Assembly: GCA_936432065.2 (NCBI GenBank)
Contig: OW386286.2
Location: 265,999,987-266,063,986, forward strand
Direction: 5' to 3'
Origin: Rutpela maculata
Lineage: Eukaryota; Arthropoda; Insecta; Coleoptera; Cerambycidae
Length of the DNA stretch: 64,000 bases
Positions 21,934-34,309 of this stretch are shown piece after piece. Position 1 is the stretch's first letter. Every line of letters starts with the position of its first letter. The notes under the pieces are model-generated. The model searched no databases and was not told where the DNA came from. It saw nothing but the letters and a program-made list of their open reading frames with translations. The position numbers and the translations under genes are program-made.

Positions 21934-23571
21934 GTTTAAGTTTATAAACGAAGATTAGTGTAAACTGTAGTAGAAAACGGAAAAACAGCATGTTTTTGGC
22001 GACCAAATCCGCTTAAGATATTACTTGAAACTTTGCCAGTAACACAACGTACAAAAATAAAAAAATTCGTGTTAATACTGACCGACTTCCTAGAAAACAT
22101 TTATCAGATCTAGACGTGTTGTTTTCCTTTTATTTTTATTATCTTTGAAGTTATGTCTCTATAATTATTACACCCTCGTTTAATAATATGTATTACGACA
22201 TTAACCTAAATTATTCGTAATTAGTAAAGAATGTCCGGTTTATTTTTAGATGTTTTATTGTTAGTAAGAGTAATATTAGATTTTAATTCATTTGAGCTAA
22301 TCTGTTGATCTTGTTCTATCGCCAAAAGAAAATGAAGTACTAGACATAAATATTTCATTTTTATTGCGTAGACATGTTTATAAATCTGCTATTTTATTGT
22401 TGTTTATTGTTCGGTTTTTAAAAATAACATTTTTACTACTATGTATATAAGTTATAAGGTTAGTGGTTACGGTACGGTAGACAATCTAAAATTATCTTAA
22501 CGATTTTTTAATTTAGTTTACCCATTTATATCATATACACTACCATCATCGCCGCCCATGGTAGAATCGAGATGATTTCATATTCGGACAGTACAAGCTA
22601 GCTAGGTGCATTGTGCATTACTATATTTATTTTGTTTCCTCTGTTGGGAAGAAATTAATAACGTTTTCAGATGAAATTGTCCATTAAAGCTTTGATATGA
22701 CCTTCAACTAATAAGCCCCTTGCATGTGCCATATATTTTAAATTAATTTATTTATATTAATATAGTGTTACTAAACATTAGCAATTATCAAATCTGTTTT
22801 CATAATTTCTAACTGGAAAATATTTAAATCACCGACTAATATCCGGGGGGAGAGGCGTGTCTGAGAACACACTCATATTGGACGTGACGTCATCTAACAG
22901 TATATCTCTGCGAGTGCAATGATTCGGACATATAATTCGTGCAGTTTGCGGGTTATTTTCTAAGATTATTTAGTTGCATTCGGTATGTGTTGTTAAATTA
23001 TAGTGTGTATTTAAGTGTACCATATTTAAAAGGGTTTAATTTGTTTTAAACTTAACTGAAAAAGGTTATTTTAAAGCTCAATCGGGATAATTTACGCCGC
23101 GTACGCCTGCCGAGTGTATGCCATATGCTACTGCGTCACAGAAATATTCATAAATAGAAAACTATAAGTCCTTGGTGAAAAAATTTTTTTTCATAAACTT
23201 CTCCTGTATCTTGGCTTCAATTGATTCGCTGCACGTATATGAAAATTTGCAAAAATAAAAAAGTTTGTCGCTTAGTCAAAATATGGGTACATTCTTAGCG
23301 AAGTAATAAGTTCATTGTTATTTAAAGAAAAAAAAAAACTATAAGATCTGGTCTGGTTCTACGCTGATTTTTTCTTTTTCGAGAACGAAGAGACTTTTAT
23401 GGTTTATTTCGCTCCACAGTCAAGCTATTACAAGGGAACGTCCATAAATGGTATTTAAGTATTTAAAATATACGCTAGTGCTGTGCCGTGTCCTGTTAGA
23501 TGACGTCACGCGCTGTTTACGCGCCTAACGGATTTATTCAAACTTTAATGTTGAATACCCTTTGTAAAAGA
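21934..23571. other. Mostly unrecognised; one inverted 15-bp pair
   Basis: TGACGTCATCTAACAG occurs at about 22886 and in inverted form at about 23491. The 600 bp between could be a degenerate TIR element, but no duplication supports this. GACGTCAT is also a CRE-like site by sequence. Nothing else is recognised. Confidence 0.35.
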
Positions 23572-24221
23572 AAAAACCGCTGCCCAAGGAATCACTATTT
23601 CCACATCCAGATTCTCTATCCAAGTCACTCACAATGAAAAAACTTGGTATGTGAAAATAATTGTTTATGGAACTTTAATAATATAATATTTGAAATCCTC
23701 TACCCCAAAAACCCATAAAACGATACCCCACATCGGTAGTGGGGTGGGGGGGGGGGGGGGGGGTGGGGGTGATAGTGGGGGATGAAGTAAAAAAATATTT
23801 TGAGGTTTCTGGTTCCTGTACATGCACTAAATCACTTTTTTTTTCATTCCCTTTAATAAGGGGGTGTGGGTGGTAATGGGGGTGGCTAATGCCAAAAATT
23901 TTTTGATGATTGACCTATTTACCCCAAATTTATCCCAATTTACCCCCCAACCCTTCGACGGAACAAGATGAAAATATAATATAGTTCTAGATCTCGTTAA
24001 AGTACATATGTGTACCAAATTTCAAGTCAATATCTTAAACGGTTCCAGAGTAAACGTGCGCACAAAAAAAAAGTTACAGACAGACAGACAGACAGACAGA
24101 CCGACAGACTGACAGAAATTTTTTTTCGCTCAAACTTAAAATCTCGACGTTTCATGACATTTTAAGCCCATTTGGACAATAAAAATTTTTAAAAATTTTT
24201 TTGTCGTTACTATACTTCCAC
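23572..24221 (+). mobile_element. HLE, copy 4 (terminal hairpin lost)
   Basis: Full order of blocks from ACCGCTGCCCAAGGAATCAC to the microsatellite (six GACA-type units) and TTGTCGTTACTATACTTCCAC, where it stops before the second half of the hairpin. It carries a pure G run of about 20 at 23743-23762, the longest in the window. Confidence 0.75.
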
Positions 24222-25336
24222 AAATAAGACACAGTGTGTTTTGTATTAAGTAAAGATTCTAAAAATACTAAAATTATATTTTTTTGCAAGAGGCTTATTG
24301 CAATAAGAAGAATATTGAACATACTAAAAAATTGTTGGTAAAACCAACGATTTATGATGAACTATTTTATATAAACAACAGTGAAGGAGTAGCATTATCG
24401 GAAATTGAAGGTATTATAAAATTACATAAATATAATAAAGGACTTGATGAAGTTAATTCAACAAATTAATTCATGTTACTGATATATTATATATAAAATA
24501 AATTATGTAAAACAAATTTAGACATGAATGAATGATCTACTGGAACATTATCATTATACGACTACTATGCTGCTATCTATAAGTTGCCATTAACGTCGCG
24601 TTTCGATGTCAAAGAGACGTTCAATGTCTACTAACTTTACACCGCTCTCTGCGTCGTTTCATCCGCATATTTTCACATAAAGTTTTCAACTTATTCAATC
24701 CTAGAAAAAAAATTTAAAAAAACCGGTTGACGCCATCCTCTATCCTTATTTGTTCTCAATACACTTGGTATTTATTCAAAAAAAAAAGAATGTCCTGTTT
24801 GCTATACTTACCTCTACAAATTCTGACATAGCCTTAAAATAAATCATATTTCCTACACTTACTTAAATTTGACCTTTATATTATAGTCGGGAATCTGAGC
24901 TCCAATTTAAGGCTTAGTTTTTGAAGCCTAAGTACCTGTCATATGACTGGAAAGTATCGAACTCGATATAACATTGTCTGCTCAATCCAAATCCGGAGGG
25001 CGCATGAAAATCGGGGCTTGCCCTCAGTTCTTAAAACCCGCGAAATAACCCTCATTTCGGAAATTGTGCAAAACTAAATTTTTAAAATATAACTTGCATT
25101 TTCACCCAAATAACTTGAACTAAAAATCTATTTTTTTTTAATGTAGCTCACAGTGTATTTAATATAATACTGTAGTCAAAACCCATCTAATATTTATAGA
25201 AATTTTAGAAAAAAATATCGTGTGAATCTCTACGCAGTCAGCGCATTGAAAAATGTAGCCTGGGAGTTTTTTTTTATTTTGGGAAATTGACAAAAATTAG
25301 ATCGTACGAAATGCCAGGAAAAGACCAAAATTAGTT
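24222..25336. other. Unrecognised sequence
   Basis: The 61-codon frame at 24284-24469 starts without an ATG and has no recognisable motif. Otherwise nothing is seen. Confidence 0.4.
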
Positions 25337-25340
25337 TTAA

Positions 25341-25645
25341 TGTCCTACAAGTCTGTTATTTTACAATAACCACCCAGATACATTAAATGAAAAATAACGC
25401 CCTAGGGCGTTATGAATATCTATAACGCCCTAGGGCATTATAAAATTATAATACAACCCAAAACAAGCAAATTATGATAGCGTTATTGACAAACAAAATG
25501 CGTTGCTATGCAACGGCGGCGTTTACAAACAATTTTGATTTTTACTCTCTTTTAAATCAAATCATTCTGAACATAATAGATGTCAAATTAATAAATCGTA
25601 AATGTCAAAAAAAAAATTCGAATTAAATAACAGACTTGCAGGACA
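25341..25645. mobile_element. TTAA-flanked MITE
   Basis: Starts TGTCCTACAAGTCTGTTATT and ends AATAACAGACTTGCAGGACA (one mismatch over 20 bp), flanked by TTAA at 25337-25340 and 25646-25649. A TTAA target fits piggyBac or Kolobok; the ends decide neither. Inside are two near-tandem copies of the palindrome ATAACGCCCTAGGGCGTTAT (25391-25410, and 25422-25441 with one change) and GTTGCTATGCAAC (about 25503), a dyad resembling an RFX X-box by sequence only. Confidence 0.75.
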
Positions 25646-25665
25646 TTAAACGTTGAAGGCACCAC

Positions 25666-25791
25666 GGGTGTTATAGGATAATGACGCCCTCGGTCGACGT
25701 ACACTCCCTCGGGCCAGTGGCCATCGGGATTGTACACTGCCGACCTCGGTGCGTTATTATCCTTATAACACCCTTGATATCTTAATAACTA
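25666..25791. repeat. Imperfect foldback repeat
   Basis: Outer inverted pair GGGTGTTATAGGATAATGACG / GTTATTATCCTTATAACACCC encloses a GC-rich centre with its own inverted pair GTACACTCCCTCGGG / ATCGGGATTGTAC. It is a candidate small MITE abutting the TTAA element; no target duplication was found. Confidence 0.55.
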
Positions 25792-26030
25792 TAATGATTT
25801 CATACTAATAACGTCGTTGAGTGAAACGAAAGATATTATTTTTTTTTTAATTTGGCTGTCCTGCGATCGAAACCGATGGATGCGGGCACTCGTTTGCGTA
25901 CTTATTAACTAACTTAACTAAGGCACATTTATTTTTAATCTATTGAAGACGCATTTTATAAACATGCCACGCAAAATACTAAATTGTATGTACCCTATAG
26001 CAAATAGATCTAAAAAAACGACTTACTTCA

Positions 26031-26736
26031 AAAAAACCGCTGCCCAAGGAATCACTACTTCCACATCCAGATTTTTTATCCAAGTCACTCACGACGAAAA
26101 AATTTTGTATGTGGAAATGATTGTTTATGGAACTTTAATAATATAATATTTGAAATTCTCTACCCCAAAAACCCATAAAACGATACCCCACATCAGTAGC
26201 GAGGTGGGGGTGGTGATAAGGGGTGGTAGCGGGGGTGGATGAAGTAAAAAAACATTTTGAGGTTTTTGGTTCTTGTACACACACTAAATCACATTTTTTT
26301 TCAGCCCCTTTAATAATGGGGTGGGGGTGGTAATGGGGGTGGCTAATGCCAAAATTTTTTTTTTGAGTCCTTAGCTTCTCTTGTATATACTAAATACCAA
26401 TTTTATGGAGTCTTACCTGCTTGATTTACCTGTTTTCCCCAAATTTACCTCAATTTACCTCCCAACCCTTCGACGGAACAAGATGAAAATATAATTTAGT
26501 TCTAGATCTCGTTAAAGTACATATGTGTACCAAATTTCAAGTCAATATCTCAAACGGTTCCAGAGTAAACGTGCACACAAAAAAAGTTACAGACAGACAG
26601 ACAGACAGACCGACAGACATTTTTTTTTCGCTCAAACTTAAAATTTCGACGTTTCTTGACATTCTAAGCCTATTTGAACAATAAAAACTTTTAAAAATTT
26701 TTTTGTCGTTACTATACTTTCACTGGATGTGGAAGT
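26031..26736 (+). mobile_element. HLE, copy 5 (complete)
   Basis: Complete: starts AAAAAACCGCTGCCCAAGG and ends with the hairpin CTTTCACTGGATGTGGAAGT, here with one mismatch in the stem. The G-rich block (about 26203-26241) and the CAGA/CCGA microsatellite (about 26592-26620) are both present. Confidence 0.8.
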
Positions 26737-28240
26737 AAAATTGCGAAGAGTATACTATAGAATATTCAACAATTATATAGGAAATTCAATAACCTAGCTG
26801 AGAGTATAATTTTTATATCTAGTTTTTATAGTATTTTTATAAAGGCTATGGTATTGAAAATTGTTAGTAATATGTTTCCCAGTTCTTTGTGTGGTTTAAT
26901 TGAATTTGTAAAAGATGTTTATTCTTACGATACTAGAGTCTGAGTGATTTATTACTGTATTTACAAAACAGAGTATAATGATGATTAACAGGAACTGCTT
27001 CGAACACTTATTAAACTTCTACATTATTACTAGACACTGTATGTTTATCATTGTTATCATTCGAAGCAGGGTCAAAATTTTAGTAGGAATATATAAAATA
27101 TATGGCCCTGACAAAAAATTAATATTCCAAATGGAAAAAATATAATGGTCAGCGTAATTAATGATTGTCAGTTATATTTTAATGAAACTAAAAACAGGAT
27201 CCCGTCCAACGGCTCCCAAGGCAAGGAAAGCAAGCGTGTTTGAAAGAGTTATTATTGTTAATGTTCAACAGTGAATTTTATTGACTATTGAACTGGTAAA
27301 TTTAATCTGCTACTGCAAATGTCTAATAAATAAGTAAATGTTGACATATTCAGATAACTATTTATCAATGAATCATCACCTCATATACTCATACTTACTA
27401 AAAATTGTATCAGAGTTCATAGCGGATAAGATAACAGTTATTGTGAAACAGTCAAACAAAATGAATTAGCACTTGTCTTGTACGGCATATTTTCATAACT
27501 GAACAAACTTAGTGGATCCAAACACGTCCAACGTCTTTTTCTTGATTACTCGTGGCTTCATTTCTGAATATCTTACTTTGTTTTGGATGGATACATTTTT
27601 ACACCATAATTTCAAGAGGCTGGATATGCAAAGAATCATGAAAAGGCTTAGTAGTAGTAATAGTATTGGCTTTTACTTGGCAACTAGGCCAGAATGGCCC
27701 ATTGCGTCTAGAGATCTAGCATAGACTCCAAAAGGGTTAACTTAGATTTATTAACTTTAAATAAAAAACCAAATTGGTAACCTTCCGCTCAACAAGACTA
27801 ATAAATCCAACAGAGACAAATTAATATACCACGAATGAAAAAATTTGCATAACAGGGTCGTTTCCTTCAACAAAATTTACAAAATATTGTTATATGATCA
27901 AAAAGTATATTAAATATACATTGCATATATCATATTAAAAAAAGTTTTGAAAATAAAAAAGCGGTAAATGATGACGTATCTGATGATCATTCAATTCTAG
28001 AAAATTTTCATATTTTCACTTATCATGTTGGTGCTCTGTTGATTTTGTTGTTTACATTTACATTATGTGTTTAATATTTGTTTATAATGGAACCTAATTT
28101 TGTGAAAGGTACCACTTCAGAGAATTTACCCATAGTGGAACTATTTAAGTACCGAATCCCGAAATGTTAAAGATTTGAGGTTAGTATTTCTTTAAAATAC
28201 ATACTATATGACTCACATCGATACTAACTTTAATCTATTA
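26737..28240. other. Unrecognised sequence
   Basis: AT-rich. A short frame from ATG at 28087 reads MEPNFVKGTTSENLPIVELF before a stop about 28 codons in. It looks like real protein sequence but is too short to assign and may be a TE relic. The frame at 27512-27724 is unrecognised. Confidence 0.35.
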
Positions 28241-28497
28241 GTCCAGTCAACACAGCGCTAAAATGACCAAAATCTCTAATTTGAGTGCTAATGAATGGAT
28301 TTTGATAAAACCTTATGCAATGTGTTTGTAATGACGTTAATAAAAAAGTTGAAAAAATGATTAGAGTAGGAAATGATCGGAAGGGGTAGAAAACACCTTT
28401 TATCACGGGTACCGTAACTTGTAGAACGAGTTGTAGAATTAGGTCAAAAATGAAAAAAAAAAAAAACAATAAATTTACCTTTTTTGGCCCAAAATAC
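28241..28497 (+). mobile_element. Truncated copy of the 16376-19922 foldback family
   Basis: Begins GTCCAGTCAAC after TA and follows the left arm through GAGTAGGAAATGATCGGAA to TTTTTTGGCCCAAAATA, then stops abruptly. In its first bases it resembles the right-arm complement of that element (AGCGCTAAAATGACC) more than its left arm. Confidence 0.75.
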
Positions 28498-28688
28498 CTA
28501 TTGCTGTTATTATTTAATTTTTATTTGTTTTGTGTAAAAATATGGAGTGAAGTGATGAAAAGTTTAATGTAAGTGTATAATTTGGATGTCCTGCAGAGGT
28601 GTCACTTGCAATTTTTTCACCAATACTGCTAAAATAATTTGCAAATTATGTTATTCTCTGAATTAACTGTCTTTTGATACATTTTTTG

Positions 28689-28722
28689 CTAAGTCGAAGT
28701 TTTTATTTATTCTTCGACTTAG
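28689..28722. repeat. Perfect hairpin, 11-bp stem
   Basis: Stem CTAAGTCGAAG / CTTCGACTTAG with a 12-nt A/T loop. No role is apparent. Confidence 0.75.
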
Positions 28723-28934
28723 GTCGATTCTGGGAGGTTCTATAACAATAACACTGACGATCTTGGCAAATGCTTATAAAACGGTATTTTACAAAACACT
28801 AAAATCTACAATTTAAACCTCTAGGTAAAACTTCTAGTTAAACTCTAGTTTAATCTGAACCTATAAAACCGGCCCTAAATCGCTTTTTGAATCAATCATT
28901 TAGGAAGAGTCGCATCCTTGGGTACTTTTGACAT

Positions 28935-30690
28935 ATTATTTTAAACGACGTAATAAAGGTCCATACACTTAATTCGATACTAACCGGAGCTTTCCCTAAC
29001 CGGCTAAAATTATCAAAAGTTACGCCAATTTTTAAGAGGAGTGGTCCCCAACAAATTGAAAACTACAGGTCTGTCACGACGACGTTAAGTCCTATATCCA
29101 AAATATTAGATAAGGCTGTTTATGAACGTTTAGTTAACTTTATTAATAAATATAAATTACTTACAGACAGTCAACACGGGTTTGGAAAAGGGCTTTCAAC
29201 TGAAACTGCTGCAGTTGAATTAATGCAGTATGCTCATGACAAATTAAAGGAATGCGTAATAGGCGTATTTTTCGACTTGTCACAAGCCTTTGATACTCTT
29301 GATCCTACATATTTAGCCCAGAAATTGGATACAGTAAGTATAAGAGACTCCATTAATAATTGGATCATTTCATACGTGACCAGTAGAAAAATAACAGTTA
29401 AAATGGAACAGAATACCTTCGATATTTATGATGTTGAGCTTGGAACTCCTCAAGGGGGAATTCTGGGGCCATCGTTGTTTCTTTTGTATATTAACGACTT
29501 GCCGAATTACATCACCGATGGGAAAGTATTTATATATTCAGATGATACAACGGAGGTGGTCTCAGATGCTAATGGAGATGCGGCGATAAAAAAAGTCCAA
29601 TATACCTGAAAAGAATTTTATGTCAAAGCAACCATCTTGTTGCCGATGCAGGAAAAACTGTGGCTATAAAATTTTTAAATAAAAGTAAGACATCATCTAG
29701 TTTTAATTTGAAAATAGAGAATCAGGCGGTAGAAAATCAAGGTACAGTAAAATTCCTAAAATTCCTGGGATCATATATCGACTTCAAGCTAAGCAAATTG
29801 AATATATTTTTGGTAAATTTAACAAGGCCTACTATGCCATATTCTCCCTAAAAAGTAAGTACACTTGATGAGAAGGCTCAAATTAACGCGCATTAGCCTA
29901 CTCAGTGATCTGCTATAATATTATTGGCTGGGGACCAGCAACTTCGAATGTAAGGGTATTTATTCTACAAAAGAGAATAATACAATACGCCTTATATTTG
30001 GCTTAAAGCGTATGGACTCCTGTAGAGACATTTTTAAACAGAAAGAAATATTAACCGTTGTTTCAATATATTTATTAAAATTATTACAGCAGATTCATAG
30101 CAACAAAGATAAATTCCAAACATGCACTGACATTCACAAATACAGAACAAGAAATAATAATTTTTACATAAAAATTGCGGCAGTAAAGCATACAAAAAAT
30201 CACCATATTATGCAGGTTGCTACTATTATAATATGTTACCATACGAAAATAAATTTGAAATCATCAAAACAATTTAAAAACAAAATTAAAAACATGTTAA
30301 CAGATAATATTTTTTACAATATCAATGAATTTGAACAACATATTAAATTGCAGGAAAATGAGATTTTTTGATGTCTTACAGCTTTAACTCTTTCAATGTA
30401 ATTATAATGCCTAGTCATAGTTATCGTAATATCTTTATCGTATTTCTCGTTTGTTACTTACCTTTTATGCTTATGTACATTTTTTTTTATAACGAAATAT
30501 ACCTATTGGTATATAGAACTGTTATATAATTGATTTATATGTTGTTTTCTTCATATATTTTTTTGGTATGTTTATATGTTTCTTATGAATTTTTGTTCAA
30601 ACTGACATACCTTATCCACTGTACTATAATTATAATTGTACCATTGTAGCATTTAAAGGTGAATAAATTGCATTGAATTGAATTAGTTTG
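28935..30690 (+). pseudogene. Non-LTR retrotransposon (Jockey/CR1-like), 5'-truncated and frameshifted
   Basis: One frame (about 28950-29609) gives a long reverse transcriptase stretch: LTGAFPNRLKLSKVTPIFKR, ENYRSVTTTLSPISKILDK, SQHGFGKGLSTETAAVEL, GVFFDLSQAFDTLD (catalytic D), LGTPQGGILGPSLFLLYIND and YSDD in place of YADD. After a frameshift, KFLKFLGSYIDFKLS follows (29660-29851). A further frame (30012-30371) holds the C-terminal RTRNNNFYIK and FYNINEFEQHIK. The 3' end is TGAATAAATTGCATTGAATTGAATT-like (about 30660-30684), a short simple-repeat tail instead of poly-A. The endonuclease is missing. Its C-terminus resembles that of the LINE at 31480-32608, so both belong to related lineages. 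Confidence 0.8.
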
Positions 30691-31479
30691 CTGGGAATTT
30701 TTTCGTAGAGAAATCCTAATATCTCTGGACTAGTATTACTTGTACTAGAAATGTTGCTACGGTTTTTTAGAACCCTGTATAATAAATTGTAGGGCAAAAA
30801 ATCCATTCGATTGGGTGACTAGTCGACTAGTACGATAATCATATAATTCACTTTTGCAATTATCAGCAAAGCGAGACAAATTAGGTCCCCTTCCTCAAAG
30901 AATAAACTTACAAACGTTTGACGAAATGAAGTATAATCGATTCCTCTAGATCTACCCAATTACCTAGTATAAACAGACAGTCTATTTCCAGCTTAGATCA
31001 GATTACGATAAAATCGATAATTATTATTATGCTACTGGACACGACGAAGCCATTTAAATAACAAATGGGGATCTACAAACTTCTAACTTTCACAAGCCTA
31101 ATGATTTATCTTGTGACAGAGACAAAGAGAATATGTAATTGTTTTTGGTGTTTGCATTATTCATAAAAGAGAAAAATTGGAAATGTGTCACGCACATAAT
31201 AAGTGCATTCCATTTGCATTTTTTTACATTTATGTTTGTGATTTGGGACCTTAACGCCAGGCAGCGTTTACTTTATTGGGTCATGTGGTGGCGGCCCTGC
31301 TTGAAATAGTAACCCCGTGTTTCATTTAAGTATATTACACGGTTTGTTTAATCTTCCGAGTTAATAGCACATAAAGGTAAAAGGGTTATACAGGATGTCC
31401 GGAAATACCAAATACAAACTTCTAGTGTAGATTCTACATGCAAAATAAATAATATAAGTTCATATAAACATAGGCGAAC
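30691..31479. other. Unrecognised sequence
   Basis: No gene or repeat recognised. TATACAGGATGTCCGGAAAT at about 31388 resembles a mariner-type MITE end without a partner. Confidence 0.4.
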
Positions 31480-32608
31480 ATAGAGCGAATGTAGCTATTA
31501 GCTTGTGTGACCTCTCCAAGGCCTTTGACTGTGTCTCACATGAAATACTTCTGGAAAAGATGAGTTTTTACGGATTCGAGTGTTGCCTTTGAATCTTTTT
31601 TATTCCTATCTTAGCAACAGATCTCAGTGTGTCTCTATAGGTAATTTAAACTCGAACTTCTTCCGATTCAACATGGAGTTCCTCAAGGCTCTGTTTTGGG
31701 GCCCCTACTTTTTATATTATACGTCAATGATTTTTTTCACTCTATGTCACCAAAAAAATGCCATCGCTTATGCTGATGATACATCCATTATTGATTTTAA
31801 TTTGAATCTTCCTGACTTAAGTGAGGATCAAACAAGCTGGTGCTTGGTTCTCTTCGAATAATCTTAAATAAAACGAAGAAAAAACCCAATAAATGGTTTT
31901 CTCAACAAATAATTCACTAATCAATGGTAACAATGTTAAAATTCTTGGCGTTGTTTTAGATGACACTCTTAACTGGACCAATCATGTGGAGAAACTGTCA
32001 CACAAATGATCAAGTTCTATATTCATGCTACGTCGGTTGAAAAATCAACTATGTTCTAGAATCTTAAGAACATGCTATTTCTCATTATTTCATGATCATT
32101 TTAATTATGCTATCCTCCTATGGGGTGGATCATCTCGGGCAGCTGTAACCTTTCGTCTGCAGAAGAAAGCAGTCAGGTTAATCGTTAATGCAGGTTGGAG
32201 GATCAGTGTTTACCAATATTTAAGAATTTTGGTATAATGCTGATTCTTTCTATTTGCATTATGTTACTTTACTTGAAATTCACAAGGACGTAAATTCTTT
32301 TTGTCCTAACTCAGATTTTCATTCGTATGGTACTAGGACTGCCAATCAACTTAGGCAACCTCGTCTTAGATTAATAAAATCACAGAAAAATTCTCTAAAT
32401 CTTCAATTATACAATCACATTCCTAATGACGTAAGATCTCTAAATTTTAATAGTTTCAAGAACTTAATAAAAAAACACATTTCAAAATATTGTTTCTATT
32501 CAATTGATGAATTTGTAAACACACAAATTTTTTGATATCTTTTAGTTTAACCTCTGCTTGTTTGGTATGCTCTGGCCATTTTGTGGGAGCTTGCCTCTTC
32601 TTTCTTTT
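31480..32608 (+). pseudogene. Non-LTR retrotransposon remnant with several frameshifts
   Basis: Reverse transcriptase pieces in three frames. At about 31490-31560: LCDLSKAFDCVSHEILLEKM (catalytic D block). At about 31668-31730: HGVPQGSVLGPLLFILY. At about 31755: AIAYADDTSIIDF (YADD box). Then KILGVVLDDTLNWTNHVEKL (31935-32005), and the thumb and C-terminal part MLRRLKNQLCSRIL to RLQKKAVRLI (32025-32190). It ends YGTRTANQLRQPRLRL and FYSIDEFVNTQIF (32535). Both ends are lost; the 3' side is cut by HLE copy 6. Non-functional. Confidence 0.8.
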
Positions 32609-33172
32609 ACTTCCACATCCAGTGGAAGTATAGTAACGACAAAAAATTTTTTAAAAATTTTTATTGTTCAAATAGGCTTAAAATGTCATGAAACGTCGTC
32701 TGTCTGTCTGTCTGTCGGTCTGTCTGTAACTTTTTTTGCGCGCACGTTTACTCTGGAACCGTTTAAGATATTGACTTGAAATTTGGTACACATATGTACT
32801 TTAACGAGATCTAGAACTAGATTATATTTTCATCTTGTTCCGTCGAAGGGTTGGGGGGTAAATTTCGGGTAAATGGATAAATCAAGCAAGTAAGAGTCCA
32901 TAAAATGGGTATTTAGTATACAAAAGAGAAGCTAAGGTCTAAAAAAAATTTTTGGCATTAGCCACCCCCACCACCTCCTTATTAAATGGGATGAAAAAAA
33001 AATGTGAATTAGTGTGTGTACAAGAACCAAAAGCTTCAAAATATTTTTTTACTTCATCCACCCCCACTACCAACCCTCTACCACCACCCCCACCCCCACT
33101 ACCGATGTAGCATATCGTTTTATATGTTTTTGGGGTAGACGATTTCAAATATTATGTTGTTAAAGTTACCTT
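32609..33172 (-). mobile_element. HLE, copy 6 (5' end replaced by a minisatellite)
   Basis: Intact terminal hairpin at 32609, short microsatellite, C-rich block. It stops at GTTGTTAAAGTTACC, where a 30-bp tandem repeat begins, so the ACCGCTGCCC end is absent. Confidence 0.75.
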
Positions 33173-33560
33173 GAGTAGTATGGATGCGCAGTGGCTTTCC
33201 TCGACTACTATGGATGCGCAGTAGGTTTCCCCGAGTATTATGGATGCGCAGTGGCTTTCCTCGAATATTTGGATACTCAGTGACTTTTGTCGGGTATTAT
33301 AGTAGGTTATCTCAAGTAGTATGGATGCGCAGTAGGTCATCACGAGTAGTGTGGATGCGCAGTGGCTTTTCTCGAGTGCCATAGATGCGCAGTAGGTTAC
33401 CTCAAGTGATATGGATGCGCAGTGGGTTTCCTCGAGTAAAATGGATGCGAGTGGGTTACTTCAAGAAGTATGAATGCGCAGTGGCTTTACTCGAGTAAAT
33501 TGGATGCACAGTGGGTTACCTTGAGTAGTATGGATGCGTAGTAGGTTTCCTCGAAGAAAA
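33170..33560. repeat. 30-bp minisatellite, about 13 units
   Basis: Unit close to GAGTAGTATGGATGCGCAGT followed by GGCTTTCCTC, with alternation of AGTGGCTTTCC and AGTAGGTTTCC. One unit near 33260-33310 is rearranged. Because 30 is divisible by three, both strands stay open (33184-33384 + and 33152-33382 -); these are repeat artefacts, not proteins. Each unit carries one or two CpGs, unusual for the surroundings. Confidence 0.9.
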
Positions 33561-33649
33561 TGCTTGTAGTAGAGGCTTTACTTCTATCGTGTAGTTTACG
33601 GCACACAACGATTTTTTATATCTTTGTCTTGCCATTTTCTGCGTATTAG

Positions 33650-34300
33650 TTCGACATTCAGTTGAAGTATATTAACGCAAAAAAAAATTTTGGAAATTTT
33701 CATTGTTTAAATAGGCTTATAAATCAAGAAACGTCATTATTTTAAGTCTGAGCAAAATAAATTTGTCTGTTGCGTCGGTGTGTATGTTAGTCTTGTATCG
33801 TTTTGGTGCTCACGATTACTCTGGAACCGTTTAAGATATTCACTTAAAATATGGCACACGTATGTTTTTTAACGAGATCTGGAACTAGATTATATTTTCA
33901 TCTTATTCCGTTGCAGAATTGAAGGGTAAATTGAGGTAAATGGGGTAAATAGGTAAATCAAGCAAGTAAGAGTCCATGAAATTGGTATTTAGTAAATATA
34001 AGAGGAGCTAAGACCTCTATTACCGCCCCCACCCTATTATTAAAGGTGGTGAAAAAATAGTGTGATTTAGTGTGTGTACAAGAGTCAAAGTCATCAAGAA
34101 TTTTTTTCACTTCATTCACCCCCACCTCTATTACAGATGTGGCATATAATTTTATAGGGTTTTGGGGTACATGATTTCAAATATTATACCATTAAAGTTC
34201 CATAAACAATTATTTCCACATAGTGGAGTACAAATATAGTATTCTGTTGTAAGAGACTTGGATGTGGAAGTAGTGATTCCTTGGGCAGCGGTTTTTTTTT
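33650..34300 (-). mobile_element. HLE, copy 7 (diverged)
   Basis: All blocks are recognisable but diverged. The hairpin is degraded (ACATTCAGTTGAAGT), and the microsatellite is reduced to scattered GTCTGTTGCGTCGG-like units. The inner end GATGTGGAAGTAGTGATTCC with GGGCAGCGG is intact. Confidence 0.7.
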
Positions 34301-34309
34301 TGTATTTTT

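Noticed and set aside
23741..23764. Long G run as a telomeric or regulatory element
   Set aside because: It is an expansion inside the G-rich block of an HLE copy and possibly a sequencing or assembly slippage.
33152..33384. Overlapping open frames on both strands, proline/leucine-like repeats
   Set aside because: They are a by-product of a 30-bp tandem repeat whose period is a multiple of three.
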